From RGEC01 sp964626685 (lineage in GTDB: Bacteria > Bacteroidota > Bacteroidia > NS11-12g > UBA955): a DNA stretch of 64,000 nt. The position numbers and the translations under genes were made by a program. The stretch is taken from the NCBI GenBank assembly GCA_964626685.1, contig CAZVJY010000007.1, positions 62,001-126,000 of the forward strand, read 5' to 3'. The notes beneath the pieces are model-generated. The model was given only the letters and a program-made list of their open reading frames with translations. It ran no database searches and was not told the origin of the DNA. Positions 1 to 8,918 of the stretch are shown in pieces. Numbering within the stretch: the first letter of the stretch is position 1; every line of letters begins with the position of its first letter.

Positions 1-235
1 GCTCAAAAGTGCCGTCATGGCATCCGCTGTTGGCACAAGTTGGAGCAAATAAATCACGGTGCAATCCCTGTATGCTTGTAGGATCAGCGGAAGAATCACG
101 CGATGTGGTTGTGTCTCTGTTTATCTTGATGGGCTTTCCATAGGGATTGTTTATAGATGAACCCTCCTTTTTGCAGCCTATTCCAAAAACAATCAGAACA
201 GACAGTATTGCAGGTATAAGATTGGTTTTTTTCAT
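1..235 (-). CDS. Lipoprotein with CX4CH cytochrome-like motif (3' end outside window)
   Basis: Reading the minus strand from an ATG at 235 gives an open frame to the window edge, about 78 codons. The N-terminus is MKKTNLIPAILSVLIVFGIGC followed by Lys-Lys, a typical type II signal peptide, so the protein should be a lipoprotein. Near the truncated end is CANSGCH, a CX4CH motif reminiscent of haem-binding or planctomycete-type (PSCyt) cytochrome domains; haem binding is inference. Its start overlaps the stop of the preceding gene in a TGATG arrangement, so it is probably translationally coupled and last in the visible operon. The remainder of the protein is not in the window, so the family cannot be fixed. 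Confidence 0.7.
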   Translation of the reverse strand, partial: MKKTNLIPAILSVLIVFGIGCKKEGSSINNPYGKPIKINRDTTTSRDSSADPTSIQGLHRDLFAPTCANSGCHDGTFE

Positions 236-1578
236 CACATTCTTTGGAAAAGGCTTTTTGACTGAGGATCAAGATATGGACTGGATTTCACTTCATCGTA
301 AATGCCAAATATATCTGCTATGGTAGGAACAATATCGGTGAGTTTTCCTACCCGGTTACCTTCGGAGCCAACAGACATTTTGGGCACATTTTTTCCTACC
401 ATAACCGACCATACGCGCATGGCATTCGCATCGCTATGGTCATAGGCATACCAGTCGTTTTCATCCAAAATTGGATTTGGATTAAGATTCCTACCGCATT
501 CCGGAGCTATAATCATGATGGTTTTACCTGCCATTTCGGGTATGTTGTTTTGAATATAATTCCAAAGCCAGCCTACTGAATGATCGGCACGGTGTAGGCT
601 GCGGAGGTATCCGGTAAAATTGCTGTGACAGCCATCCACGGCGCTCATGTTAAGTGTAAGAAACTTGGGTTTAAAGTGGCGTAATACTTCTGCAGCATAA
701 CTTATAGTTACCGCGTCGCCATTGTCTGTAACCGGGGGGCGGGGAATGAGTCCCTGATTTTGTCTTTGAAAAACAGCCCGGATAAATTCTTTGATTTTGG
801 TTTTTTCTTCGTCCGTATTTTTGATAGTCTCCATCTGGTCAGGGCTTAATCCAAAACTCTGATCCAGAAAGTTTTTCATGTAATACATAGGATCCAGATC
901 GGCCCGTGAATAGGGTTTCCCATTGCCCAAAATTTCTCTGCCTACACTGCCAAATGTGTATGGTGCTGCAAACATATTTCCACCATATTGTAGTCCGTAA
1001 TCCGGATTTTTGCTGCTATTCAGCAGGGGAGTGCTGTTGCCTAAACCGTTTGCAATAAACCAGGTGTCCAGCGTTGCGAAACCAGCATGTTTTCTCAGAT
1101 ATTCAAAAATGGTGGGGTACTTGGGGCGTGTTTTGAGTCCCTGTGCAGTTCCAAGGCTACCGGTGATGAGCGTGTTCAATCCCACATAGTGTCCTGCACT
1201 GATGGCTGACATTTCCTTAAAAACCGTTCCCGTATCTTCCATGCTCTGGCTAAGAATACGCGGTATGGGTTCGCTACCGCGGGTAGCACCGCCACCCGGA
1301 TCGGTTCCAAAAACAATTTTACGGTCAGGTGCAGTTCCTGAGAAAAGGTTAGGCATAATGTTTCCTGCCGCACCCGTTACATCCTGGCTGTCATCAAGAT
1401 AGCGCTGTAAAACACTTTCCTGCTGTCGAACCCCACCTGCAAACATAACCATGACCACGTATTCGGCTTTAGGTGCATTGGTGCGAGCAAACATTCTGCC
1501 GGTAGGCAATATGTAGGGCGCTGCTACAGTTCCGGCCGTAACCATTCCTGTCTTTTTGAAAAAATCTCTTCTGTTCAT
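235..1578 (-). CDS. Tat-exported DUF1501-like protein (alkaline phosphatase superfamily fold)
   Basis: The 447-residue product begins MNRRDFFKKTGMVTAGTVAA, a twin-arginine signal of the kind carried by DUF1501 and sulfatase-like proteins, so export in a folded state is expected. Residues after the signal contain VVMVMFAGGVRQQESV, and near the C-terminus are MIIAPECGRN and YDHSDANAMRVWSVMVG, resembling the metal-site region of the alkaline phosphatase/sulfatase superfamily as seen in DUF1501 proteins. No substrate can be named. It sits third in a minus-strand operon between a small lipoprotein (9 bp upstream) and a CX4CH lipoprotein (overlapping stop/start). That neighbourhood resembles planctomycete-type DUF1501 surface operons. 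A dedicated sulfatase is the main alternative. Confidence 0.75.
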   Translation of the reverse strand: MNRRDFFKKTGMVTAGTVAAPYILPTGRMFARTNAPKAEYVVMVMFAGGVRQQESVLQRYLDDSQDVTGAAGNIMPNLFSGTAPDRKIVFGTDPGGGATRGSEPIPRILSQSMEDTGTVFKEMSAISAGHYVGLNTLITGSLGTAQGLKTRPKYPTIFEYLRKHAGFATLDTWFIANGLGNSTPLLNSSKNPDYGLQYGGNMFAAPYTFGSVGREILGNGKPYSRADLDPMYYMKNFLDQSFGLSPDQMETIKNTDEEKTKIKEFIRAVFQRQNQGLIPRPPVTDNGDAVTISYAAEVLRHFKPKFLTLNMSAVDGCHSNFTGYLRSLHRADHSVGWLWNYIQNNIPEMAGKTIMIIAPECGRNLNPNPILDENDWYAYDHSDANAMRVWSVMVGKNVPKMSVGSEGNRVGKLTDIVPTIADIFGIYDEVKSSPYLDPQSKSLFQRM

Positions 1579-1587
1579 GGTTAACTG

Positions 1588-2088
1588 TTAATAATACTGG
1601 TATTCATCGCTCACGGAAAAGGCAGTGTATACCATTTCCACCGATACATTGGGATTGCTATTGATGTAATTGATGAAGAATGTTTTCTCTCCCTCTGAAG
1701 GATAGCGCAGAAAAAAGCGCTTGTAGCATTTTTCTACAAAAGCCGCTACATCGGCGCGCATTTCGCTGTCTTTGGGTATTTTTAGGGTGGAGGTGTTGAA
1801 GTAGTTGCTTAACACCATTTCATTGGCTACATTTCTGTCGCCAATGCTGTAAATCACGTTTTGGGTTTTGTAGAGCTGGGTGGGAGAGATGGGCACCTGA
1901 TACAGATTGGTGTACAATATCGATATGTACTCAGCATCAGATTTGCGCTTGGTTTTGAGGCTTTTGTCTTCATATACAACTTTATCAGTCACCCCAAAAG
2001 TTACATTTTTTTCCTTGGTGCATGCTGAAAAGATTGCAATAAAGAAAAGCGATAGGATTGTTATTTTACCTGAATTGAGCATATTCAT
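1588..2088 (-). CDS. Small lipoprotein, function unknown
   Basis: This 166-residue protein has a signal peptide ending in a lipobox (FIAIFSAC, Cys at about residue 23), so it is predicted to be membrane-anchored. The C-terminal half holds FVEKCYKRFFLRYPSEGEKT, an Arg-x-Pro-x-x-x-Glu pattern similar to the LLGREPTDNE stretch in the upstream gene, suggesting both derive from the same DUF1549/DUF4214-like helical family. Its start lies inside the 3' end of the upstream lipoprotein gene (23 bp overlap), which indicates cotranscription and probably coupled translation. Two adjacent ATGs (2088 and 2082) are possible starts; either leaves the lipobox intact. I do not recognise a specific function. 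Confidence 0.75.
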   Translation of the reverse strand: MNMLNSGKITILSLFFIAIFSACTKEKNVTFGVTDKVVYEDKSLKTKRKSDAEYISILYTNLYQVPISPTQLYKTQNVIYSIGDRNVANEMVLSNYFNTSTLKIPKDSEMRADVAAFVEKCYKRFFLRYPSEGEKTFFINYINSNPNVSVEMVYTAFSVSDEYQYY

Positions 2089-2977
2089 CGGTTTTGATTA
2101 TAGCTTTTTGAACTTCCTGCAAGTTGTTGTTTCGCATATAGTTGCCGAGCACGTTGATTACCTCTTGAGTGGTGGCATCTCGTTGAAGCAGAAGATAATA
2201 AACCCATCTCACTTGTGCTTCGAAAAACTCGGGTGTATGTGTTAAGACATCACAATATTCATTTTTGTTGGCTGCCCAGCGACCAAAAATTTGGCGGGGA
2301 ATATTCTTGTCGATAATATCATAGGCGGCGGCAAACTCATCTTTCATAGGTTGACGCTGAAACAGATCGTCGAAACTAGCATTCACGTAGTTAAAGCTAT
2401 TCATATTTATCTGGTCGTAAATGGAATTGTTCAGCATGGCAGCACACATGTCGCTGTATGTTGCTTTGTTTTTCAAGAGTTTGTATCTGCTATTAAGCAC
2501 TTCTCGGTACTGCTTTTGAGCTGCTTTTGCTGAATACACACCTACAGAATCTCCGTTTAAACGTGCAATGGTAATGCTGAATTCAAGTATGCCAATAAAC
2601 TGGGCAATATCACCGTCATTGGCTCCTTCCAGAAAACGGGCTTTGCTTATGTCGTAAATGCGTTGAATGGCAGCATGTCTGTAGCTGGAATCACCAGGAT
2701 GAAAGGTAGTATCATACAAAAGTATGTTTAGCAATGTATCTCTTGCATGAATACTTAATCGGTTACGCTTCAGGAATTCGGTATGATAAACACGCTCATT
2801 GTCAGTTGGTTCACGGCCCAGCAGATCAATAAAGTATCTGTTTACATAGTTTTCAACCTTTATGGTAGGAACAGAACGGTAGTCAGGCGGCTGGTTGCCC
2901 GGAATAAGAATGTCTTCAGTTTTTGTGCATGAAGAAATCAGCAAAAAAACAAGGCTGAATGAAAGGGTAAACTTCAT
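2066..2977 (-). CDS. Lipoprotein with LLGREP motif (DUF1549/DUF4214-like), first gene of the operon
   Basis: I place the start at the ATG at 2977, because the product then begins MKFTLSFSLVFLLISSCTKT, a clean lipoprotein signal; the frame is open 16 codons further upstream but that would bury the signal peptide. The mature part (about 285 residues) opens with YVNRYFIDLLGREPTDNE, which resembles the conserved start of planctomycete DUF1549 domains and DUF4214 repeats. A second similar pattern (WVYYLLLQRDATTQEV) is near the end. It is the promoter-proximal gene of a four-gene minus-strand set leading to the DUF1501-like and CX4CH proteins. Family assignment is from pattern memory and is tentative; the lipoprotein call is firm. 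Confidence 0.75.
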   Translation of the reverse strand: MKFTLSFSLVFLLISSCTKTEDILIPGNQPPDYRSVPTIKVENYVNRYFIDLLGREPTDNERVYHTEFLKRNRLSIHARDTLLNILLYDTTFHPGDSSYRHAAIQRIYDISKARFLEGANDGDIAQFIGILEFSITIARLNGDSVGVYSAKAAQKQYREVLNSRYKLLKNKATYSDMCAAMLNNSIYDQINMNSFNYVNASFDDLFQRQPMKDEFAAAYDIIDKNIPRQIFGRWAANKNEYCDVLTHTPEFFEAQVRWVYYLLLQRDATTQEVINVLGNYMRNNNLQEVQKAIIKTDEYAQFR

Positions 2978-3159
2978 CACTATCACAATGATAGATAGAA
3001 AAAGTGATAATTCAAAAAAATGCATGCTCTTAATTAAAAGAAAAAATCAATTAATATATTGACAATCTATATTATAAAACATATTAACTATATGATTTAT
3101 TTAAACCTAAAACAGCTTTTGATTTATAGGCAATTCATACAGAATCAATTCCTGTAACT

Positions 3160-3167
3160 TATATTTG
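3160..3167 (+). promoter_or_regulatory. Bacteroidetes -7 promoter box for hmgA
   Basis: TATATTTG matches the TAnnTTTG -7 consensus exactly and lies 19 nt before the hmgA ATG at 3187. No good -33 TTTG is seen at the usual 19-21 nt distance. The whole 3026-3186 interval is very AT-rich and separates divergent transcripts. Confidence 0.55.
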
Positions 3168-3186
3168 TGCTGAATACATAATAACA

Positions 3187-4344
3187 ATGGCTTTTTATCA
3201 CAAAGTGGGTCAGGTGCCTGCAAAGAGACATACCCAGTTTCGCAAACCGAACGGGGAATTGTATGCTGAAGAACTGGTAAGCACAGAAGGTTTTAACAGC
3301 ATTTATTCGCTAATTTACCATTGTCACCCCCCCACGCTGGTTAGCCAGATTGGTGAGCCGGTGAATGTGGAACCAAAAATTGCCATGCCAAAAAACATGC
3401 AGCATCGCAGTTATCTTACATGGAAAGTTCCCGCAGAAGCGGATTACATTAAAAGTCGGAAAGTTCTGCTCATGAACAGCGATGTTCAAATTGGTGTGGC
3501 TGCCCCTACACAAAGCATGCAGGACTATTTTTTTAAAAATGCAGACGGAGACGAGGTTTTATTTATTCATGAGGGAGAGGGTTATCTTGAAACGATTTAC
3601 GGTCGTATTGACTTTGAGTATGGAGATTATCTTGTAATTCCGCGCGGAACCATCTATAAATTGCATTTTAACGGCCCGAACAACCGCATATTTTTTGTAG
3701 AATCGCCCAGTCCTGTGTATCCACCAAAGCGCTATCAGAACAGTATGGGGCAGTTGCTTGAGCATTCCCCCTATTGTGAGCGCGACATTAAACTTCCGCA
3801 CAGTATTCAAACCCATGATGAAAAGGGTGATTTTAAAGTAATGATTAAAAAACAGGAATGCATTTGGCCATATACCTATGCAACGCATCCGTTTGATGCG
3901 GTGGGATGGGATGGTTTCCTGTATCCTTTTGGTTTTAGTATTCACAATTATGAACCTATAACAGGCAGGCTGCATATGCCACCGCCCATACATCAGACTT
4001 TTGAGGGCAGGGGATATGTTATTTGCAGCTTTGTGCCGCGACTTTATGATTACCATCCATTGAGCGTGCCTGCACCCTATAACCACAGCAATGTAGACAG
4101 TGATGAGATTCTGTACTACGTCGATGGAGATTTTATGAGTCGCAAGCATGTGGAACGTGGAATGATAACACTGCACCCCAAAGGAATTCCGCATGGACCG
4201 CATCCTGGAACAGTAGAAAAGAGTTTGGGCCAAAAAGAAACCCGCGAACTGGCAGTTATGATAGATCCATTTGCTCCACTCATGATAACGGAGGAGGCTC
4301 TCAAACTGGAAGATCCTGCCTATTGGAAAAGTTGGGTGGAATAA
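3187..4344 (+). CDS. hmgA: Homogentisate 1,2-dioxygenase, short bacterial form
   Basis: The 385-residue cytosolic protein should open the aromatic ring of homogentisate with O2 to give maleylacetoacetate, the key step of tyrosine/phenylalanine catabolism. It begins MAFYHKVGQVPAKRHTQFRK and carries the C-terminal cupin metal site: His300 and Glu307 in YNHSNVDSDE, and His336 in GIPHGPHPG, the expected Fe(II) ligands by comparison with the human enzyme (His335, Glu341, His371). It is shorter than the roughly 430-445 residues of human and Pseudomonas enzymes. No hydroxyphenylpyruvate dioxygenase or fumarylacetoacetase gene is adjacent, so the rest of the pathway must be elsewhere. It has its own -7 box and is followed after 18 bp by a secreted-protein gene, probably not functionally linked. 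Confidence 0.93.
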   Translation: MAFYHKVGQVPAKRHTQFRKPNGELYAEELVSTEGFNSIYSLIYHCHPPTLVSQIGEPVNVEPKIAMPKNMQHRSYLTWKVPAEADYIKSRKVLLMNSDVQIGVAAPTQSMQDYFFKNADGDEVLFIHEGEGYLETIYGRIDFEYGDYLVIPRGTIYKLHFNGPNNRIFFVESPSPVYPPKRYQNSMGQLLEHSPYCERDIKLPHSIQTHDEKGDFKVMIKKQECIWPYTYATHPFDAVGWDGFLYPFGFSIHNYEPITGRLHMPPPIHQTFEGRGYVICSFVPRLYDYHPLSVPAPYNHSNVDSDEILYYVDGDFMSRKHVERGMITLHPKGIPHGPHPGTVEKSLGQKETRELAVMIDPFAPLMITEEALKLEDPAYWKSWVE

Positions 4345-4362
4345 CTTTACAACATATTTTAT

Positions 4363-7300
4363 ATGAATAACCTAAGGTTACTTGGCTTCGTTTTTTTAGG
4401 GTGCTTATTTTCCCTTTTAAATGCCCAGGAAGCCCCCATAAACTATAGTAAGAAGGTTAATAAAACCTACAAAAAACTGGTAAAACAGGCTGACAAACAA
4501 ACAATATCATCGGGTGACCCGGATAAAGCGACCCCGGATTTGTTTTGGGCACAAGAATACATCGCTACCATGGATCCGCTAACCGGAAAACCTACTCCGG
4601 AAAAGGTGATGCTTGCCATTCAGCAAAGCATTGCCAGCCGAAACATAGGCCGCAGAGCCATGCCAGGCATGACGGCGACACCCTGGGTGGAACGTGGTCC
4701 CAACAATGTGGGTGGAAGAACCCGGGCATTATCCTGGGACCCTACAGATCCAACCGGAAAAAAGGTTTGGGCGGGTGCAGTTACGGGTGGTCTATGGTAC
4801 AACAATGATATTACCAATGCAAACAGCAAGTGGATTCAGGTAAGTTCATTATGGAGTAACCTGACCGTTAGCTGCATGGCTTGGGATCCTGTAAATCCGG
4901 GAACATGTTATGTGGGAACAGGAGAGGGTTTTGGCACCAGCAGCAGCACCTCTCGTGGTTTTGGTATATGGAAAACTACCGATTCCGGCAGAACATGGAA
5001 CCAGCTGGCCTCTACAACCAATTATTTTTATGTGCTGGATATTGCAGTTCGCAATGAAAATGGGAATAGCGTGGTATATGCTGCTGTAGATGCCAATTTC
5101 TACCAGGGAACCACCCATGGCACAACCAATTACGGATTATTTAGAAGTGCAAACGGCGGTACTTCCTGGACAAATGTAATATCCAATGCACCGAATGGAG
5201 CGAGATTTGCCATTGCTGACATTGAAATTGCGTCAGATAACCGGATTTGGATCGGTACACGCAATAATCCAATTGGCGGCACTGACAGGGGAGCCGGACG
5301 TGTCATGTTCAGTGATAACGGAACAACCTGGACTACAAGTTATTCTCACTCAAATAAAACCGGTAGGGTGGAGGTGGCTATTGCTCCTGGCAAACCCAGA
5401 ACGGTTTATGCCATGATTGAACACAACCAGACTGTGGATGCGATTGTCGCCACCTTTGATAAGGGAGCCAATTGGACATCAAGAGCTGAGCCAGACGATG
5501 CCGACAATGGTATACCCAATACTGATTTTTCTAGAAATCAGGCTTGGTATGATTTAATTCTGGCGGTAGATCCTAATGATTCCCTGGTTGTATATGCAGG
5601 TGCAATAAACCTGTTCAGATCAGCCAATGGAGGTAATTCCTGGACACAAATCAGTAAATGGGCAAACAATGCCAGCATGAACACTTTAAATTGCCCTTAT
5701 GTGCATGCCGATCAGCATGCATTTGTGTTCAGACCTGGAAGCAGCAGCACATGTATAATCGGAAACGATGGCGGTGTGTTTTACAGCAACAGCATCGGTT
5801 CCGCTGCAAACAGTAGTTCAGCCATCGTAGAGCGCACATTAGATTACAGTACGGTTCAGTATTACTGGGGTGATATGTCACAAAATGCCGGATCAAACCT
5901 GATGATTGCCGGAGCACAGGACAATGGAAGCCATCGGTTTATCAGTGCTGGGAAAAACGCAGTGAATGGCCTTACCGGTGGTGATGGTGCCTACTGTTTT
6001 ATCTCGCAGTCAAACAGCAATAAACAAATTACCAGTTATGTTTACAATCAGTACTATTACACGCTGGATAACTGGGTTACACCAACAGCCTTTACTTTAA
6101 TTAATGATGGGACAACGGGTCGTTTTATAAACCCGGCCGAATGGGATGATAACGGTAGCGGCATTTTTACGGCCAGAGGTAACGGTACGCTCTACCGCAG
6201 AACGCTTACAACCTCACCGGGAACCCTTCAGACCATCACATTCGGAGGAAGCAATCTCGCAAGTGCAATAAAGGCTTACAGATTAAACAACGGAAAATCC
6301 AGGCTGTGGGTTGGGAATGATGCCGGAAAACTATATGTAACAGACGATGCCTGGGCCACAACACCAGCATTTACAGAGAAAACAGGAACAATCAATCCTG
6401 GCAATATTTCCGATATACATGCCTTAAGAGGAGGAGATACCATGGTTGTTACACTTTCAAATTATGGATCAGGGATGCGAAACATATACATCAGCCTTGA
6501 TGGAGGCAATATCTGGACGCAGAAAGAAGGCAATCTTCCGGATATTCCTGTTTGGAGTATTTTGTTAAATCCAAATAAAATGGGTGAGGCAATTATAGGA
6601 ACAGAGGCCGGAATTTATGGAACAGATAATATTTTCGCCACAAGTCCGGTATGGACTGCTTATACGACCGGAATCGGATTCGTAAAAATGAGAAACCTTC
6701 GATACAGGCCATCAGACAGAATGATTATGGCTGTAACACATGGGAGAGGGGTGTTTACCAGCGATGCCTGGGCTAAAAATCTACCTATCCCAGCCTTTGG
6801 TACCAGTAACCGTGACGTTTGTGCAAATCAGACAGTTGCGTTTACAGACAGCACATTGAATGATCCTTCATCATGGAGCTGGTCAATTACCCCAAGGAAC
6901 TGTGTTTATGTTTCGGGCACTGACAGTAGCCAAAAGAATCCGGTTGTGCGCTTTACCAAAGGAGGAGTTTACCAGGTAAGACTTACTGCTACAAATAGTT
7001 TGGGAAGCAATTTTATCGTTAAATCCAACTGGATTTCCGTAACCGATACAGTTCCATTTACTGCAACCGTAAACATGAGCCGCAACAGTTTCTGTGCCGG
7101 AGATACATTTATACTCTCGGCAAATATTCCTGCAGCACTGCAAGGCAGCATTACTTCATACTCTTGGCGAAGAAATCAAGGCAATACGGTTTCAACAGTA
7201 ACGTATAATCTGGCACCATTTAAAAATGATAGTTTCAGCGTGTTGCTTACCAGCAATAAAAGGTGCGTTTCTCCTTCTTCTTTCAGAACCGCGGTGGTTA

Positions 7301-8040
7301 AACCAACCGTGACTGATATTGTAAATGTTTCTGCAAAAATATCAGCTGGAGTGGGTTGTGCCGGAAGGCCTTTGCTGCTTACTGTTTCCGGAAACAATAC
7401 AGGCAGCAGTGCTGTCTGGAGCTGGTTTAAGAACGGAAACTCTGTGATAGGCACATCTGCTACACTCGGCATTTCAGCTCCTTTAAATGGAGATAAATAC
7501 TGGGCCACAGTGAATGTTTCAGGCCCTTGCGTCCGACCTTCTAATCTAATTCATTCTGATACAGTAACCCTGCAGGTAAACAATACACCGGCTACACCGC
7601 AAGTAACCCGTAATTTTGACACCTTGTTTGCACAGAATTTGGGCAGTGGAACATATCAGTGGTACAAAGCCGGAGTTCTTGCCGGAAATGGTCGAGTGTT
7701 TCGTGCAACTTCAAACGGAAACTATCGCTGTGTGTATACTGAAAACGGTTGTGCAAGCGATACAAGTCAGACAATCATATTCAACAGCCTTGGGCTCAAT
7801 GAAATGACTAAAATGCAGGTATTGTTTCCCAATCCGGCTTCTTCTTACGTGATGTTGCCTGCAGAATTTTCTCAAAACAGCAGAGCAGTCATTATTGACA
7901 GCAAAGGCAATAAGGTTAAAGAAATCATCCTTAAAAACGCAATCAAGAACAACTACATGGTTGAGATCAAAGAAATCCTACCCGGTAGCTATATTATTCA
8001 AACAAACTCCGGTAAGTCATATCGGTTCATTAAAGAGTAA
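4363..8040 (+). CDS. Large T9SS-secreted protein with BNR/VPS10-like propeller and PKD-like domains
   Basis: The 1225-residue product starts with a signal peptide (NNLRLLGFVFLGCLFSLLNA, then QE). Residues roughly 100-800 contain repeated GLWYNND, TTDSGRTWNQL, SANGGTSWTNV and SLDGGNIWTQ elements, the SxDxGxTW Asp-box signature of BNR/sortilin-type beta-propellers. About 820-900 looks PKD-like (VAFTDSTLNDPSSWSWSI, GVYQVRLTATNSLG), followed by Ig-like modules. The last 80 residues (LFPNPASSYV ... GSYIIQTNSGKSYRFIKE) form a type A T9SS sorting domain, so the protein should cross the outer membrane and be cell-surface attached or released. No catalytic residues are identifiable; a sialidase activity should not be assumed from Asp-boxes alone. 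Confidence 0.88.
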   Translation: MNNLRLLGFVFLGCLFSLLNAQEAPINYSKKVNKTYKKLVKQADKQTISSGDPDKATPDLFWAQEYIATMDPLTGKPTPEKVMLAIQQSIASRNIGRRAMPGMTATPWVERGPNNVGGRTRALSWDPTDPTGKKVWAGAVTGGLWYNNDITNANSKWIQVSSLWSNLTVSCMAWDPVNPGTCYVGTGEGFGTSSSTSRGFGIWKTTDSGRTWNQLASTTNYFYVLDIAVRNENGNSVVYAAVDANFYQGTTHGTTNYGLFRSANGGTSWTNVISNAPNGARFAIADIEIASDNRIWIGTRNNPIGGTDRGAGRVMFSDNGTTWTTSYSHSNKTGRVEVAIAPGKPRTVYAMIEHNQTVDAIVATFDKGANWTSRAEPDDADNGIPNTDFSRNQAWYDLILAVDPNDSLVVYAGAINLFRSANGGNSWTQISKWANNASMNTLNCPYVHADQHAFVFRPGSSSTCIIGNDGGVFYSNSIGSAANSSSAIVERTLDYSTVQYYWGDMSQNAGSNLMIAGAQDNGSHRFISAGKNAVNGLTGGDGAYCFISQSNSNKQITSYVYNQYYYTLDNWVTPTAFTLINDGTTGRFINPAEWDDNGSGIFTARGNGTLYRRTLTTSPGTLQTITFGGSNLASAIKAYRLNNGKSRLWVGNDAGKLYVTDDAWATTPAFTEKTGTINPGNISDIHALRGGDTMVVTLSNYGSGMRNIYISLDGGNIWTQKEGNLPDIPVWSILLNPNKMGEAIIGTEAGIYGTDNIFATSPVWTAYTTGIGFVKMRNLRYRPSDRMIMAVTHGRGVFTSDAWAKNLPIPAFGTSNRDVCANQTVAFTDSTLNDPSSWSWSITPRNCVYVSGTDSSQKNPVVRFTKGGVYQVRLTATNSLGSNFIVKSNWISVTDTVPFTATVNMSRNSFCAGDTFILSANIPAALQGSITSYSWRRNQGNTVSTVTYNLAPFKNDSFSVLLTSNKRCVSPSSFRTAVVKPTVTDIVNVSAKISAGVGCAGRPLLLTVSGNNTGSSAVWSWFKNGNSVIGTSATLGISAPLNGDKYWATVNVSGPCVRPSNLIHSDTVTLQVNNTPATPQVTRNFDTLFAQNLGSGTYQWYKAGVLAGNGRVFRATSNGNYRCVYTENGCASDTSQTIIFNSLGLNEMTKMQVLFPNPASSYVMLPAEFSQNSRAVIIDSKGNKVKEIILKNAIKNNYMVEIKEILPGSYIIQTNSGKSYRFIKE

Positions 8041-8043
8041 TCG

Positions 8044-8889
8044 TTGAGAATTAGAATTGGAGGGGTTCCCGAACATTTCAACCTGTTGTGGCAAATGCCA
8101 TATACCAGGGAAGTTTTCAGAAATAAGGGTATAATCTATGAATGGATTGATTTTCCGGGCGGTACGGGCGCTATGGCTGAAGCTTTGCGAAACGGAGAGC
8201 TTGATATTGCCATCATGCTTACGGAGGGTGCTGTTTCTGCTATAGCCGGCGGAGAGAATTTCAGGATACGGTTGCCATTTGTAATATCACCACTGATTTG
8301 GGGTGTGTTTGTCAATGCGCAAAGAGAAAATGAGGATTTGCCGGCATTGGAAAAGGCGAAATTTGCGGTAAGCAGGCTTCAAAGCGGAAGTCATCTCATG
8401 GCTAAATTCTATGCCCAGCGTGAGTCAGGCATAAATCTCCGTGACGATCAGTTTGTGATAAGTAGTCATATCAATGGCGCAAGAGAAGCACTGGCTGAGG
8501 GCGTAGCAGATTATTTTCTCTGGGAAAAATATATGACAGCCCATTTGGTAGATAACGGAGAGTTTTGTCAATTTAGTGAAGTTACAGCGCCATGGCCGGC
8601 TTTTGTATTTGTAACAAGAACAAAAGAGTTGACAGATTTTGAAACAATAGCCGAATCATTAAAGGATTCTTTGGAAAACTTTTACAGTGGAAATATTTAT
8701 GACTGGATACAACCATTGAAAAAGTTTTACAGTTTGTCTGAGGAGAGTTCCCGGCATTGGCTTGGTAGAATAAGATATTACGACGGTAATCATTACTGGA
8801 AGGATAGAATTGCAGCGGCTGCAGTAATTATGCATGGAAATGGTATGTTAAAACACGTTCCCAAAATAAGCGAACTTATCGTTACATAA
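8044..8889 (+). CDS. Solute-binding-protein fold, cytosolic (no signal peptide)
   Basis: The 281-residue protein is read from a TTG start 3 bp after the previous stop; the N-terminus RIRIGGVPEHFNLLWQMPY looks like the true start of a periplasmic-binding-protein fold, while the first ATG would remove the first beta strand. GGTGAMAEALRNGELDIAIMLTEG is the ligand-loop region seen in NMT1/THI5-like and SsuA-like proteins. There is no signal peptide and no ABC permease or ATPase nearby, so it is either a cytosolic ligand-binding protein or an enzyme on this fold, not an ordinary transporter component. Tight spacing suggests cotranscription with the upstream T9SS protein, but a functional link is not evident. 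A strong bidirectional hairpin follows at 8919. Confidence 0.8.
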   Translation: MRIRIGGVPEHFNLLWQMPYTREVFRNKGIIYEWIDFPGGTGAMAEALRNGELDIAIMLTEGAVSAIAGGENFRIRLPFVISPLIWGVFVNAQRENEDLPALEKAKFAVSRLQSGSHLMAKFYAQRESGINLRDDQFVISSHINGAREALAEGVADYFLWEKYMTAHLVDNGEFCQFSEVTAPWPAFVFVTRTKELTDFETIAESLKDSLENFYSGNIYDWIQPLKKFYSLSEESSRHWLGRIRYYDGNHYWKDRIAAAAVIMHGNGMLKHVPKISELIVT

Positions 8890-8918
8890 TTTACATTATG
8901 TTAAGTAATAATTTCTGA

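Noticed and set aside
235..1578. A dedicated sulfatase
   Set aside because: No C/S-x-P-S-R sulfatase motif was seen at the start of the domain; DUF1501-like fits the Tat signal and the operon better.
5729..7508. Minus-strand open frames inside the large T9SS gene and other shadow frames across the window
   Set aside because: They lie antisense to well-supported genes, lack sensible N-termini and show no recognisable domains.
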